A stretch of DNA of 64,000 nucleotides from CANNDT01 sp945876205 (GCA_947503365.1 CANNDT010000010.1:8077-72076); one strand, 5' to 3'. Positions 25,026 through 34,637 are shown, counted from the stretch's first letter. Program-made: numbers and translations. The notes: generated from the sequence alone by a model not told the origin.

Positions 25026-25607
25026 TTACCAGCGGAACGTAACGCCTGCGGTGCCGCGCCAGTAGTCGAAGTTTCCAACCCCGATATCGAACTCGTTGTC
25101 CTCCTGCGGATCTTCCAGTGAGCGCGTGTACCGGAGATCGCCGCGGAAGCCGACGTGGTCGGTCATGAAGCCCATGACACCGCCGCCGACGTTGAAGCCG
25201 AACTCGTTGTTGTTGATGTTGAAGAGCGCGTTGTCGCTCGAGATCTCCCGCTGGAGGAGACCGATGCCGCCAGCGAAGTAGGGCCGAAAGCCGCCACCCG
25301 TCTGGCCGCCGACCGGCACGCCGAGGAGCACATTGCCCATCGCCGTGATGACGTTGCTGCTGTCAAAGAGATCGAAGTCGCCGTCGCCAGGCTCGAAAAA
25401 TTCCGGGGTATATGACAGGTCCGCTTCCCAGCCGACGATGCCGGCGCCCATCCAGCCGATTGACGCGCCGTACGTGAAGTGCTCGTTGCCCTTTGCGTCA
25501 GCACCGAAGGTGGTGCCGAGATTGGGGGTAAATAGCCAGTCGGCGTGCGCAGCGCCCGGTGCAAGCACCAGTGCGAGGGCCGCCATGAGCGCGTATTTCT
25601 TGAACAT
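25026..25607 (-). CDS. outer-membrane beta-barrel protein, OmpA/porin-like fold
   Basis: The ATG at 25607 is chosen for its GGAGGA upstream and the signal peptide it opens (MFKKYALMAALALVLAPGAAHA). The mature 171 residues alternate polar and hydrophobic positions with aromatic girdles, typical of an eight-stranded barrel (WLFTPNLGTTFG, YFAGGIGLLQRE, FGFNVGGGVMGF, VGFRGDLRYTRS) and end in TFRW, an aromatic C terminus expected of BAM substrates. The function is unknown. Confidence 0.85.
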   Translation of the reverse strand: MFKKYALMAALALVLAPGAAHADWLFTPNLGTTFGADAKGNEHFTYGASIGWMGAGIVGWEADLSYTPEFFEPGDGDFDLFDSSNVITAMGNVLLGVPVGGQTGGGFRPYFAGGIGLLQREISSDNALFNINNNEFGFNVGGGVMGFMTDHVGFRGDLRYTRSLEDPQEDNEFDIGVGNFDYWRGTAGVTFRW

Positions 25608-25727
25608 GTCCCGTCCTCCAAGAGCCGGGGCGTCTTCGCCACGGCTCGTCCATGCCGGATCAGAACTGCAAGCAGGGTGCCCGTTACGGGATGTACAAGC
25701 TCGATGCATCGCGTGAACTTGCAGGTG

Positions 25728-27173
25728 TTAACGGTGCAACGAGAGAAGCTGTTCAGTATGCTCGCGGAGCAACTGCCAGGCGCGCGCGACATGGCGTTCC
25801 GCGGTGTTGAGATGGCCTATCGCGACGCGAAGAGTCAACACGCCATTCAACTGCGTGTGAGAGAGGAAGACATCGCCTGATGCGTTGACCGCCGCGAGCA
25901 GTTCTTCATTGAACGTGTCGAGCTCAGCAGCAGACGCCGCCGCCATCGCGCGAGGCCTCGCGCGGAAGCAGACGACGCTGAACGGCACCGGTGCGAGACG
26001 CTCGAATTCCACATCCTCGTCGACCCACTGCGCGAAGAGTCGGGCGAGACGGATGTGCTCAGTCAGCACCTCGCGCACACCCTCGGCACCAAAATGCCGA
26101 AGCACCATCCAAAGTTTCAGCGATCGGAACCGACGGCCGAGCTGGATGCCGGTGTCCATGAGATTGCGAACGCCGCGCGAGCCTTCCGCCGTTCGCAGGT
26201 ATTCGGGCACCAGCGAGAACGCCTGTCTCACGACGTCCATCCGGCGGCAGTAGAACGCGCTGAGATCCATCGGCGTGAAGAGCCACTTGTGCGGGTTGAC
26301 CACCACCGAATCGGCGTGTTCCCAGCCGTCGAAGTGCACCCGGTACTCCGGCAGGATCGCGGTCACCCCGGCATACGAGGCATCCACGTGCAGCCAGATG
26401 CTTTCGCGGCGGCAGACGTCGGCAATCTCGCGAATCGGATCGACGCTGGTCGTTGACGTCGTGCCGGCGGTTGCCACGACGGCAACCGGAATAAGGTTGG
26501 CAGCGCGATCTTTCGCGATCGCGTCCTGCAACGCATCGACGCGCATACGGAACTGATCGTCGGCGGGAACGTGGCGCAGCGCACGGTGTCCGAGCCCCAA
26601 CAGGATCACCGCCTTGTCGATGGACGAGTGCGCGTGCTCGGAGCAATAGACGCTCAGCCCCGGAAGATCCGCCCTTCCCGCCAGCCCGTCGTTGCGCACA
26701 GCCGGCACCGCCGCCTCGCGCGCGGCCGCGAGCGCGTGGAGGCTCGAGATCGACGCGGTGTCGTAGATCACGCCCTCGAAGGCATCGGGCAGCCCCATCA
26801 ACTGGCGAAGCCAGCCGAGTGAAACCTCTTCGAGCTCCGTCGACGCGGGCGAGGTGCGCCAGAGCATCGCCTGCTGATTGCGCGCCGCCGCGAGGAATTC
26901 GGCGAGCACGCCGGGCGCGCTGGCGCTGCTGGCGAAGTAGGCCAGGAAGCCCGGGTGATTCCAATGGGTGAGGGCGGGGACGAGCACGCGCTCGAAATCC
27001 GCGAAGATGGCGTCGAAGGATTCGCCGTGCTCGGGCGCCGATGTGGGGAGGCCGTTGCGCACATCCCCAGGTGAGACGCGCGACAGCACCGGGTACCGCT
27101 CGGCGCCGGACAGATACTCCGCAATCCAGTCGACGAGCGCGTGCCCGTGGCGGCGGAATTCGGACGGCTCCAC
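25728..27173 (-). CDS. group II pyridoxal-dependent decarboxylase (aromatic amino acid decarboxylase-like)
   Basis: The 481-residue fold-type I PLP enzyme resembles aromatic-L-amino-acid decarboxylases. The N terminus (FRRHGHALVDWIAEYL), HPGFLAYF, WLRQLMGLPDAFEGVIYDTAS, ATAGTTSTTSVDPI, LHVDASYAG (Asp264) and the PLP lysine Lys296 in VVNPHKWLFTPMD are all present. Substrates in this family include tyrosine, DOPA, tryptophan and phenylalanine, and some members are aldehyde synthases; the choice cannot be made here. It stands alone, 120 bases after the start of the barrel gene. Confidence 0.92.
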   Translation of the reverse strand: MEPSEFRRHGHALVDWIAEYLSGAERYPVLSRVSPGDVRNGLPTSAPEHGESFDAIFADFERVLVPALTHWNHPGFLAYFASSASAPGVLAEFLAAARNQQAMLWRTSPASTELEEVSLGWLRQLMGLPDAFEGVIYDTASISSLHALAAAREAAVPAVRNDGLAGRADLPGLSVYCSEHAHSSIDKAVILLGLGHRALRHVPADDQFRMRVDALQDAIAKDRAANLIPVAVVATAGTTSTTSVDPIREIADVCRRESIWLHVDASYAGVTAILPEYRVHFDGWEHADSVVVNPHKWLFTPMDLSAFYCRRMDVVRQAFSLVPEYLRTAEGSRGVRNLMDTGIQLGRRFRSLKLWMVLRHFGAEGVREVLTEHIRLARLFAQWVDEDVEFERLAPVPFSVVCFRARPRAMAAASAAELDTFNEELLAAVNASGDVFLSHTQLNGVLTLRVAIGHLNTAERHVARAWQLLREHTEQLLSLHR

Positions 27174-27222
27174 CGCGCGATTCTACTCGTGGCGGGTCCG
27201 CTGCGCCCTGCGTTTTGATTTT

Positions 27223-28218
27223 CTACTTTTCGACGGTGACCGTCGCGGGCTTGGCGACGCGCACGGTCACTGGCGTGCCCGTCGGCAGCGTGGCGGGGTT
27301 GCGTCCGCCGGCCATCACCGCGGCCGTTCCAGCGCCGGCGCCAGCGGTGCCGCCGATGATCGCGCCCTTGGCGCCGCCCAGGATGCCGCCGAGGATCGCG
27401 CCGCCAATCGCGCCGCCGCCGATCTTCGCGGCGCTCTCGCTGGCCGGTCCGCTGCCTTCACGGTAGATGGTTTCCGTTTCGAGCGGCACGCGCGTGCCGT
27501 CCGCGAGCACCACCGAGGTAAACCGGATCCCGAGACGCGCGCGATCCTTCAGCCGTCCGCCTCGCTCGACCAGCGTCACTTCACCGTGCGCCTTCGAGCC
27601 TGCCGGAATCGCGACGCGATCGCCGACTCTCACGTCGCGCGTCACGCGCGCGACCACGGCATCCTCGACGCGTGCGCGTTCGCTGGTGATCGACGTTTCA
27701 ACCTCGAGGCCGACGACGGAGTCGGCCGATACGATCAGCTCTTCGAACTGCGGTACCGGAGGTTCGGGCGCGCGCACCGGCTCTGGCTCGACTGGCCGCG
27801 CCGCTTCGATCGCCGGCGGCATGGCGATACGCGTCTCTTCACGCGGCGAATAGGCCGGCTGCTCGGCGACCGGCTCCGCGGGCTGGGCCGTGCGTCCGGC
27901 TGCGGCTCTTGGCGTGCTCGGGCGCGGTGCGGGCGTTGCGGCGCGGCGCGGCGCCGCAGGCGTTGACGCCGACGGCGAGGACGCGCGGGAGTTGGTTGTC
28001 GGGGCATCCGCGATGACGCCTTCGGACTGTTCGACGCTGTTCAGCCCTGCGGCACCGGGCTCGGTTCCCGCGATCGCGGGGTCGGGGCTCACCGCGAACG
28101 TCTGCGAACCTGGCTCCGCCGCCCGCTCGACACCGCGATTCGCCAGGTAGGCCCCGGCAGCCCCGACCGTCACGCAGACGGCGGCGAGAATCCCGACGGT
28201 GCCCTTGCTGATGTCCAT
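27223..28218 (-). CDS. membrane-anchored protein with Pro/Ala-rich linker and glycine zipper
   Basis: The 331-residue protein has an N-terminal membrane segment (about 7-27) and a long Ala/Pro/Arg-rich low-complexity linker (about 35-160). A compact beta-rich region (about 165-265) carries SADSVVGLEVETSITSERAR and VGDRVAIPAGSKAHGEV; a glycine-zipper stretch follows (about 270-312: GGGAIGGAILGGILGGAKGA), then a short strand pair. The IPAGSKAHGEVTLVERGG pattern recalls VirB10/TrbI-like or other secreted beta folds, but I do not recognise a named family. It is probably periplasmic and membrane-inserting. Confidence 0.75.
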   Translation of the reverse strand: MDISKGTVGILAAVCVTVGAAGAYLANRGVERAAEPGSQTFAVSPDPAIAGTEPGAAGLNSVEQSEGVIADAPTTNSRASSPSASTPAAPRRAATPAPRPSTPRAAAGRTAQPAEPVAEQPAYSPREETRIAMPPAIEAARPVEPEPVRAPEPPVPQFEELIVSADSVVGLEVETSITSERARVEDAVVARVTRDVRVGDRVAIPAGSKAHGEVTLVERGGRLKDRARLGIRFTSVVLADGTRVPLETETIYREGSGPASESAAKIGGGAIGGAILGGILGGAKGAIIGGTAGAGAGTAAVMAGGRNPATLPTGTPVTVRVAKPATVTVEK

Positions 28219-28366
28219 GAATGGTGCTCCCTTGCGCCTGGGGATTGAGCAAGGGGCGTACCGAACAATATCGCAAAATATCTAAATAAAATCAGGGACC
28301 CTGGGCTGCTGGGCTCGCCCCCTTTTGGAGATCGTCCTCACGGCAGGGCGCACCCCGCCCGAGACC

Positions 28367-29056
28367 TCAGCCCGCGAATTTGTAGCCCAGGCCGTGCACC
28401 GTGAGGATGTACTGCGGGTGCCGGGGGTTGTCTTCGAGCTTCTGCCGGAGCCACGCCACGTGCACATCGACGGTGCGGGTTGAGGGCATCGCGGTATAAC
28501 CCCAGACTTCGTTGAGCAGCTCGTCGCGCGACAACGCCGCGCCGCGGTGCTCGATGAAGTACTTCAGCAGCTTGAACTCGCGCGCCGACAGCGCCAGCAG
28601 CGTCTCGCCCTTCGTCACCTCGGCGCGCCGAAAATCAACCGCGATATCGCCAAAGCGAAACGCGTCCGGCTGCTGCGCCGGCGTCGCGCTGCGGCGCAGC
28701 AACGCCTCGATTCTCGCCAGGAGCTCCGCCATCTCGAAGGGCTTCACGAGATAGTCGTCGGCGCCAAGCTTGAGGCCGACGACACGATCGACGACCTGGC
28801 CGCGGGCGGTGAGCATCAGGACTGGCGTCTGGATGCCGCGCTGTCGAATGGCCTTACAGATATCCAGCCCGCTGCCGCCGGGCAGCATGACGTCGAGCAG
28901 GATGACGTCGTACCGGCCGTTGAGTGACGCCTCGAGTCCTGTCTGTGCCTCGGTGGCCGACTGCACCTCGTAGCCCTCGGCCGCGAGCCGATCGGTGAGC
29001 GTCATGACGAGACCGGGCTCGTCTTCGACCAGGAGGAGACGTCGCGGACCTTCCAC
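28367..29056 (-). CDS. OmpR-family response regulator
   Basis: The GTG at 29056 is chosen because it follows the kinase stop codon by two bases and opens with MEGPRRLLLVEDEPGL. The 229-residue protein has a receiver domain (about 6-120) with acidic pair Glu11-Asp12, phospho-acceptor Asp55 (VILLDVMLPG) and conserved LVKPFEMAELL. A winged-helix DNA-binding domain (about 130-228) carries LSAREFKLLKYFIEH, RDELLNEVWGY, RTVDVHVAWLRQKLE and ILTVHGLGYKF. It forms an operon with the kinase. Targets are unknown. Confidence 0.95.
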   Translation of the reverse strand: MEGPRRLLLVEDEPGLVMTLTDRLAAEGYEVQSATEAQTGLEASLNGRYDVILLDVMLPGGSGLDICKAIRQRGIQTPVLMLTARGQVVDRVVGLKLGADDYLVKPFEMAELLARIEALLRRSATPAQQPDAFRFGDIAVDFRRAEVTKGETLLALSAREFKLLKYFIEHRGAALSRDELLNEVWGYTAMPSTRTVDVHVAWLRQKLEDNPRHPQYILTVHGLGYKFAG

Positions 29057-29058
29057 GC

Positions 29059-30870
29059 CTAGGATTGTACGGGCAGGTGAATGGTGAAGGCGCTTCCAGC
29101 GCCGGGCCGGGTGGACACCGTGACGCGGCCGCCGTGAGCCGAGACAATCTGCTGCACCAGCGCGAGACCGAGCCCATTGCCCTGAATTTGTCCGGTGAGC
29201 GCGTTCTGTCCCCGGTAGAACGCGCCAAAGATGTGCGGGAGCTCTTCGCCGGGGATGCCTGGTCCGTGATCCTCCACGGTGATCAGGACCTCGGGGTGCC
29301 GCTTCGACCCGCCTCGCTCGGCGCGCACGCCAACCCACCTGTCGGCGCCGCCGTACTTCAGCGCATTTGAAATCAGGTTTTCGACCGCCGAGCGAAGCGC
29401 CGCCTGGTCGCCAATCACCAGCGGCAGATCGTCAGCGATCGTCCGGTCGATCTTCGCAGGCGCGGTCGCCTGCGTGGCGGCTGCGACCGCTGCGTCGACG
29501 ATGTCGGCGGGCGAGAGCGGCGTGCGCGACGCGAGACCGACGCCAGACGCGATTCCCGCGTACTGCAGCACGCGCTCGACCATGTCTCCCAGCCGACGTG
29601 CTTCGGTCTCGATCGCCTGGCCGTACTGCTTCACGCGCTCGCCCGATCCGACGACGCCTTGCGACAAGTTCTCTGCGGCCGATCGAATGACGGCGACCGG
29701 GGTGCGCAACTCGTGCGAGACGCCGGCGACGAATTCGAGTTGCTGCCGCGCAAGACGCTGCGCGCGGCGCGACGAGACGGTCAGCAGGCCCACGCTCACC
29801 GTCAGCAGCATCAACACGCCGAAGCTGATGCCCAGGTTCCGTCGCCGCACGCGTGAGACCGCTGCCTCGAGCGACCCGCTCTCATGCTGGACGACAAGCA
29901 CCCAGCGCGCGAAGTCCCGTCCGCCTCGCCGTGAGGAACCCGGAACCTCGGAACCCGGAACCGCCGAACCCTGAACCCCTGAACCCGGCACCCGGAACCC
30001 CAGGTTCCGTCGTCCATCCCCCCTCCCGCCCTGCCGCCCGCGATTGTTCAACGGGTCCCTGAATGCCCCGAAGAGCGGCTCGCTCGCATCCGGGTTCGCC
30101 ACGTCCACCGGCGCCGCCGGATCCGATTGGTAGATCACTCTCGACGGCTCCTGCGCGTCGACGACGGCCACCCGATACCGGTCTCCGTCTGAATTTGTGA
30201 AGTGACTCTCGTTGAGCGCCGGCAGGAACTCGTTGCGGATGTAGGCCAGGTCCCACTGCACGACCGTGAATCCGAATACGGCCGGCCTGCGCTCCCGCTC
30301 TTCGCCCTGCGGGGGAGGCCCATTGCCCAGCGCCATCACCACCATCGAATCATCCTCGGGAAGCGGAGGGCGTTCGGGGTCCCGACGAGTGCCGAAGGTC
30401 GCAAGGTCCTGCGCGAAGCGCGGCCGCAGGGCGGCGAGCTCGGCCGTCCACTCGACCTCATCGAAGGTGCGCGACGCATCGTTCCAACGGCGCAGCCGCA
30501 GTTGATCCTGGCTCTCATCAACGAGCAACACGCCCGCGACGATGCCCGGATGCTCCGCCGTATCGAGCCACGATGTGAACCGATCCGCGTAGCGGTACCA
30601 GGCGCTCTCCTGCACGGTGACGGCGTCGATGCGAAGGCCGTTGACCGCCCGGATGACTTCTCCGTCAAAGGCTCCGCGGAACTGGAACGCGGCGGTGCGC
30701 AGATTGCGTTCCATTCGATCGCGCTCGGCTTCGCTGACCTGTCCAACCCAGCGGTACTGCAGCACCGCGAGCGCGGGCAACAGGAGGAGAAGGGCAATGG
30801 TCAAGACGTTCAGCCGCACGAATTTGCCGCTGGCCTTCTCGCGCAGCACGGTTGACCGGGTGATCGTCAC
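29059..30870 (-). CDS. sensor histidine kinase
   Basis: A GTG start at 30870 is preferred because TATATT lies seven bases upstream; a TTG at 30894 in the same frame is the alternative. Numbered from this GTG (603 residues): membrane helix about 21-38, large extracytoplasmic sensor about 40-345, helix about 349-365, then HisKA with phospho-acceptor His386 (FVAGVSHELRTPVAV) and an HATPase_c domain (NLISNALKYGG, EDHGPGIPGEELPHIF, GLGLALVQQIVSAHGG). No HAMP domain was seen. The distal sensor contains a repeat-encoded segment, residues about 293-312 (VPGSGVQGSAVPGSEVPGS). It is the partner of the downstream response regulator. Confidence 0.93.
   Translation of the reverse strand: MTITRSTVLREKASGKFVRLNVLTIALLLLLPALAVLQYRWVGQVSEAERDRMERNLRTAAFQFRGAFDGEVIRAVNGLRIDAVTVQESAWYRYADRFTSWLDTAEHPGIVAGVLLVDESQDQLRLRRWNDASRTFDEVEWTAELAALRPRFAQDLATFGTRRDPERPPLPEDDSMVVMALGNGPPPQGEERERRPAVFGFTVVQWDLAYIRNEFLPALNESHFTNSDGDRYRVAVVDAQEPSRVIYQSDPAAPVDVANPDASEPLFGAFRDPLNNRGRQGGRGDGRRNLGFRVPGSGVQGSAVPGSEVPGSSRRGGRDFARWVLVVQHESGSLEAAVSRVRRRNLGISFGVLMLLTVSVGLLTVSSRRAQRLARQQLEFVAGVSHELRTPVAVIRSAAENLSQGVVGSGERVKQYGQAIETEARRLGDMVERVLQYAGIASGVGLASRTPLSPADIVDAAVAAATQATAPAKIDRTIADDLPLVIGDQAALRSAVENLISNALKYGGADRWVGVRAERGGSKRHPEVLITVEDHGPGIPGEELPHIFGAFYRGQNALTGQIQGNGLGLALVQQIVSAHGGRVTVSTRPGAGSAFTIHLPVQS
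29935..30006. repeat. GGAACCC short tandem repeat in the kinase gene
   Basis: The plus strand shows about ten imperfect copies of GGAACCC/GAACCCGG. It is read in frame on the minus strand as VPGS-type repeats in the kinase sensor domain. Just beyond it, CCCAGGTTCCGTCG (29999-30012) is a direct repeat of 29831-29844; the two copies encode RRNLGF and RRNLGI. Confidence 0.7.
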
Positions 30871-30877
30871 GGGGCGA

Positions 30878-30883
30878 AATATA
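30878..30883 (-). promoter_or_regulatory. -10-like TATATT for the kinase operon, leaderless start
   Basis: On the minus strand TATATT is followed by TCGCCCC and then the GTG at 30870. The spacing places the transcription start at the start codon. The divergent region 30895-30982 is AT-rich and probably holds promoters for both directions. Confidence 0.45.
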
Positions 30884-30982
30884 GCATGGGTCAATTCTCG
30901 TAAATTGCTGAAATAAAAGGTTTTACATTCTTAACAATCTCTTTGCTCCTACTTAATCACGTCGCGCGGAAAGGCTCTGACA

Positions 30983-31966
30983 ATGGGATTCATGAAACGT
31001 GGACTGTCTCGCTCACTCGTCGCAGCCGTCGTGTCACTCGCGTTCGCGGGCAGCGCTCATGCGCAGGATGCCGCCAAGGGCGCCGCACTTCTCGCTGAAG
31101 CCCGCAAGGTGCTCGGCGGAGAAGACAAGCTCGCCGAGGTGAAGACGCTCGACATGAAGAGCGACTTCAAGCGCTCCGCCGGACGGAACACGATTGAAGG
31201 TGAGCTCGAGATTCGAATCGACCGCCCCGACAAGATGCGCCGCGACGAAGACCTGAGTCTTCCAGGTGGTGGGCCTGCGATCGTTCGCACTGAAGTGCTC
31301 AACGGGACAGAGGTCTGGGACGAGAACAGCGGTGCCGCAGGCTTCGGCGGATTTGGCGGCGGCGGCGGCCGTGGCGGATTTGGCGGTGGTGGCTTCGGCG
31401 GCGGGCGGGGCGGCGATCAAGCCGGCCAGGCTGCGGGCGATCCGGCTGCCGCCGGCCAGCGCGGCGGCCGCGCCATCGATCCCGCGCAGCTCAAGGAATT
31501 CCAGCGCCGTACGCGACAGGCGGATCTTTCGCGCTTCAACCTGATGTGGCTGCTCGACACCGACACGGCGGTCGTGTGGGTGGGCACCGCGGAGGCTTCC
31601 GACGGTAAGGCCGACGTCCTCGAGATCACGTCAGCCGATGGCAGCCCCACTCGGCTGTTCCTGGATCAGAGCTCGCACATGCCGCTCATGCTGACGTGGC
31701 AGGGCGCCGCGGGCCGGGGCGGGCAGCGCGGGCGGGGCGGCGATCAGGCACCGCAGGGCGCAGCGTCACCTCAGACGCCGGCTCAGGCGCCACCTCCGGC
31801 GGCGCCTCCGACGTTCCAGTTGACGCTCGGTGAGTACAAGACGGTCAACGGCATCAAGCTGCCGCATCACATCACGCGCGGCACCAACAGTCAGACGATC
31901 GAGGAATGGACCGTCAAGAGCTACAAGCTCAACTCGTCCTTCAAGTCGGATGTATTCAGCAAATGA
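30983..31966 (+). CDS. secreted Gly/Arg-rich protein coupled to a TonB receptor
   Basis: The 327-residue protein has a signal peptide (about 1-28, ending AHAQ). An N-terminal lipocalin- or LolA-like region (about 35-115) includes ELEIRIDRPDKMRRDE and RTEVLNGTEVWDE. Glycine-rich repeats follow (about 119-145), then FNLMWLLDTDTAVVWVGTAEA, another Gly/Pro/Gln-rich linker and a C-terminal beta segment (TLGEYKTVNGIKLPHHI). I do not recognise a named family, though the LolA/LppX-like outer-membrane lipoprotein-sorting fold is possible. Its TGA overlaps the next gene's ATG, so the two are translationally coupled. Met4 is an alternative start. Confidence 0.7.
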   Translation: MGFMKRGLSRSLVAAVVSLAFAGSAHAQDAAKGAALLAEARKVLGGEDKLAEVKTLDMKSDFKRSAGRNTIEGELEIRIDRPDKMRRDEDLSLPGGGPAIVRTEVLNGTEVWDENSGAAGFGGFGGGGGRGGFGGGGFGGGRGGDQAGQAAGDPAAAGQRGGRAIDPAQLKEFQRRTRQADLSRFNLMWLLDTDTAVVWVGTAEASDGKADVLEITSADGSPTRLFLDQSSHMPLMLTWQGAAGRGGQRGRGGDQAPQGAASPQTPAQAPPPAAPPTFQLTLGEYKTVNGIKLPHHITRGTNSQTIEEWTVKSYKLNSSFKSDVFSK

Positions 31967-34593
31967 CCCGCGTACCCGCACTCTTGATCGCGCTCATCCT
32001 CGTGCTGCCCGCCATGGCATCGCCGGCCTCTGCCCAGACCAATCAGGGCCAGGAGGCGCAGCTTCGCATCACGGTGGTCGACATTACGGGTGCGGGACTT
32101 CCGCTGGCGACCGTGCAGATCACGCCGGCCGGCGGATCGCTCATGGAGCTTCCGACCGACGATCGCGGTCTCTTGACGATCCCGTCGCTGAAGCCCGGCC
32201 CGGTCGCGGTGCAGGCGAAGTTCCCCGGCTTCACGCCGTTTGATGGGACGTTGACGCTCAAGCGCGGGAACAACAACCAGGTGATCACGCTGGGGATTGC
32301 CGGCGTGCAGGAAGAAGTGGTCGTCACCGATACGTCTGCCGACGACACGCGCGGCAACTCGATGACCACGGTGCTCGAAGACGATCAGATCGCCGAGCTC
32401 TCTGATGACCCCGACGAGTTTCAGGCGCAGCTCGAGGCGTTGACCGGCGGCGCGGGCGCCGTGTTCCAGGTTGACGGCTTTCGAGGCGGGCGCCTGCCGA
32501 GCAAGGACGAGATCCAGCAGATCCGCTTCCGCAACAACTCCTTCTCTGCGGATAACCACGACGCGGGACGGACGCAGGTGGAGATCATCACGCGCCCGGG
32601 CAGCGCGGGGTGGAGAGGCAACGCCAACTTCGGCCTGCGCAGCGACGTGCTCAACGCGAGAAACGCCTTCGCCCAGACGCAGACGCCCGAGCAGTTCCGC
32701 CGCTTCAGCACGGGTCTTCGCGGCCCGCTCATCAAGGGCAAGACATCGCTGCGTTTCAACGTCGACGGCAACCGATCGTTCGATTCGGGAACGATCGTCG
32801 CGCTCACGCCGGACGGCCGCATCGCCGATCAAGTCAAGCGTCCGTTCGAGCAGACCAACGTCACCGTGGGTCTCGAGCACGCGCTCTCGCAGACCCGGAC
32901 GTTCAGGTTTGAGTACCGCCGGACCGACGACACTCGCAACAACCTGGGTGTTGGGGACTTCAGCCTGCTGGAGCGCGCCTACTCGCGCACCAACTCCGAG
33001 AACCAGGTTCGTGCGTCTCTGCAGACGGTGATCGGCAAGGCGAGCCTGAACCAGTTCCGCGTCCAGTTCAACCAGCAGGCCACGGCCTCCTCCTCTGCGT
33101 CGGACTTGCCCGCGATCATTGTCATCGACGCGTTCAGCAGGGGCGGCGCCGGCGTGTCGAACCAGGGGTCGACACGGTCGCTCGAGCTCTCCGACAACCT
33201 CGACTTCACGGTCGGGAAGCACGCCATGCGGGCGGGGTTGCTGCTCGAGGCGGGCGCGTACAACAACATCGACAACCGCAATGCGGCGGGCACGTTCACA
33301 TTCGGCAGCCTCGAAGAGTTCGCGGCCGGGACGCCGGACACCTTCACCCAGCGGCTTGGCGAAATTCGCACGAACTTCTCCCAGTACCAGCTTGGCCTCT
33401 ATTGGCAGGACGATGTGCGCTTGAATCGAAGCCTGTCGGTGAGCTACGGCGTCCGCGAGGAGCTGCAGTCGCACGTCGGTGACAGCGTGAACATCCTGCC
33501 GCGCTTCGGCTTCACGCTGAATCCATTCCGCTCGAAGACGACGATCCGCGGCGGATACGGAATCTTCCACGACTGGTATGACTCGAACCTCTACGACCAG
33601 ACGCTGCGCGTCAACGGCGTGGCACAGCGCGACCTGCTGATTCTCAACCCGGGCTACCCGGACCCGGCCGGCGGCATCTCCTCGATCATCCTGCCGGGAG
33701 GCCGCATTCAGGCGGATCCCGATCTGAAGCTGCCGTACGTGCACCAGGCGTCGATTGGCATCGAGCGGCCGATCACGCCGACGCTCAACGTGCAGGCGTC
33801 GTTCATGCGCCTGATCGGCCGAAACCAGCTGCGCGCGCGAAACGTCAACGCGCCGGACGAATTCGGCGTCAAGCCGGAGCCACTGATTGGCACCGTCACG
33901 CAAATCGAATCAACCGGACGCTCGAGCACCAACCGGCTGAACCTGAGCACCAACTATCGGCCTGGACCGCGAACCTTCATCAACGTCGGTTACACGCTGT
34001 CGAGCATCAGGAACACCGGTGACAACCCGCTGACGTTGCCGGTCAACAGCTTCGATCCCGACGCCGAGTGGGGCCCGTCGTCGCAGGACGTACGGCATCG
34101 TCTCAACGCGATGGTGAACGTTGGCTTGCCCTTCGCGCTGCGCGCCAACATCAGCGCCAACGTGCAGTCGGCATCGCCCTACACGATTACGACTGGCCGC
34201 GATGACAACCAGGACGGCGTCAGCAACGATCGGCCGGACGGTGTCGGTCGCAACACGGCGCGCGGCGCGGCCCGATGGGAGCTCAACGCGCGACTGACTC
34301 GGGCCGTCAGCTTTGGCGGACCGGCCGCGGGCCAGCAGAGCGGTGCGCTGGGCCAGGCCGCGCCCGGACAAGGCGGCGGAGGCAGGGTGGGCGGACCCGG
34401 CGGCGGCGGCGGCGGATTTGGCAACGTGGCGAACCAGCGCTTCACCGTCGAGTTCTACGCGCAGGCGTTCAACCTGCTGAACCACACGAACTTCGTGAAC
34501 TTCAGCGGCAACCAGCAGTCGCCGTTCTTCGGCCTTCCGACGTCGGCCTCCCAGGCCAGGCGCCTCGAGGTCGGGATGCAGCTCCGCTTCTGA
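31963..34593 (+). CDS. TonB-dependent receptor-like outer-membrane protein
   Basis: The ATG at 31963 is chosen for the ATGA overlap and because it opens a signal peptide (MTRVPALLIALILVLPAMASPASA). The 876-residue protein has a carboxypeptidase-regulatory-like domain (about 33-105: LRITVVDITGAGLPLATVQI) and a plug region (about 110-220: VVVTDTSADDT, AGRTQVEIITRPGS). The barrel ends VGMQLRF. A Gly-rich loop (about 800-830: AAPGQGGGGRVGGPGGGGGG) sits near the end. It is coupled to the upstream secreted protein, suggesting a receptor/periplasmic or surface partner pair. The ligand is unknown. Confidence 0.88.
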   Translation: MTRVPALLIALILVLPAMASPASAQTNQGQEAQLRITVVDITGAGLPLATVQITPAGGSLMELPTDDRGLLTIPSLKPGPVAVQAKFPGFTPFDGTLTLKRGNNNQVITLGIAGVQEEVVVTDTSADDTRGNSMTTVLEDDQIAELSDDPDEFQAQLEALTGGAGAVFQVDGFRGGRLPSKDEIQQIRFRNNSFSADNHDAGRTQVEIITRPGSAGWRGNANFGLRSDVLNARNAFAQTQTPEQFRRFSTGLRGPLIKGKTSLRFNVDGNRSFDSGTIVALTPDGRIADQVKRPFEQTNVTVGLEHALSQTRTFRFEYRRTDDTRNNLGVGDFSLLERAYSRTNSENQVRASLQTVIGKASLNQFRVQFNQQATASSSASDLPAIIVIDAFSRGGAGVSNQGSTRSLELSDNLDFTVGKHAMRAGLLLEAGAYNNIDNRNAAGTFTFGSLEEFAAGTPDTFTQRLGEIRTNFSQYQLGLYWQDDVRLNRSLSVSYGVREELQSHVGDSVNILPRFGFTLNPFRSKTTIRGGYGIFHDWYDSNLYDQTLRVNGVAQRDLLILNPGYPDPAGGISSIILPGGRIQADPDLKLPYVHQASIGIERPITPTLNVQASFMRLIGRNQLRARNVNAPDEFGVKPEPLIGTVTQIESTGRSSTNRLNLSTNYRPGPRTFINVGYTLSSIRNTGDNPLTLPVNSFDPDAEWGPSSQDVRHRLNAMVNVGLPFALRANISANVQSASPYTITTGRDDNQDGVSNDRPDGVGRNTARGAARWELNARLTRAVSFGGPAAGQQSGALGQAAPGQGGGGRVGGPGGGGGGFGNVANQRFTVEFYAQAFNLLNHTNFVNFSGNQQSPFFGLPTSASQARRLEVGMQLRF

Positions 34594-34637
34594 GCTCGCG
34601 CACCCTGAAGGGCGCGCGCTACACCAATCGGCTGTAG

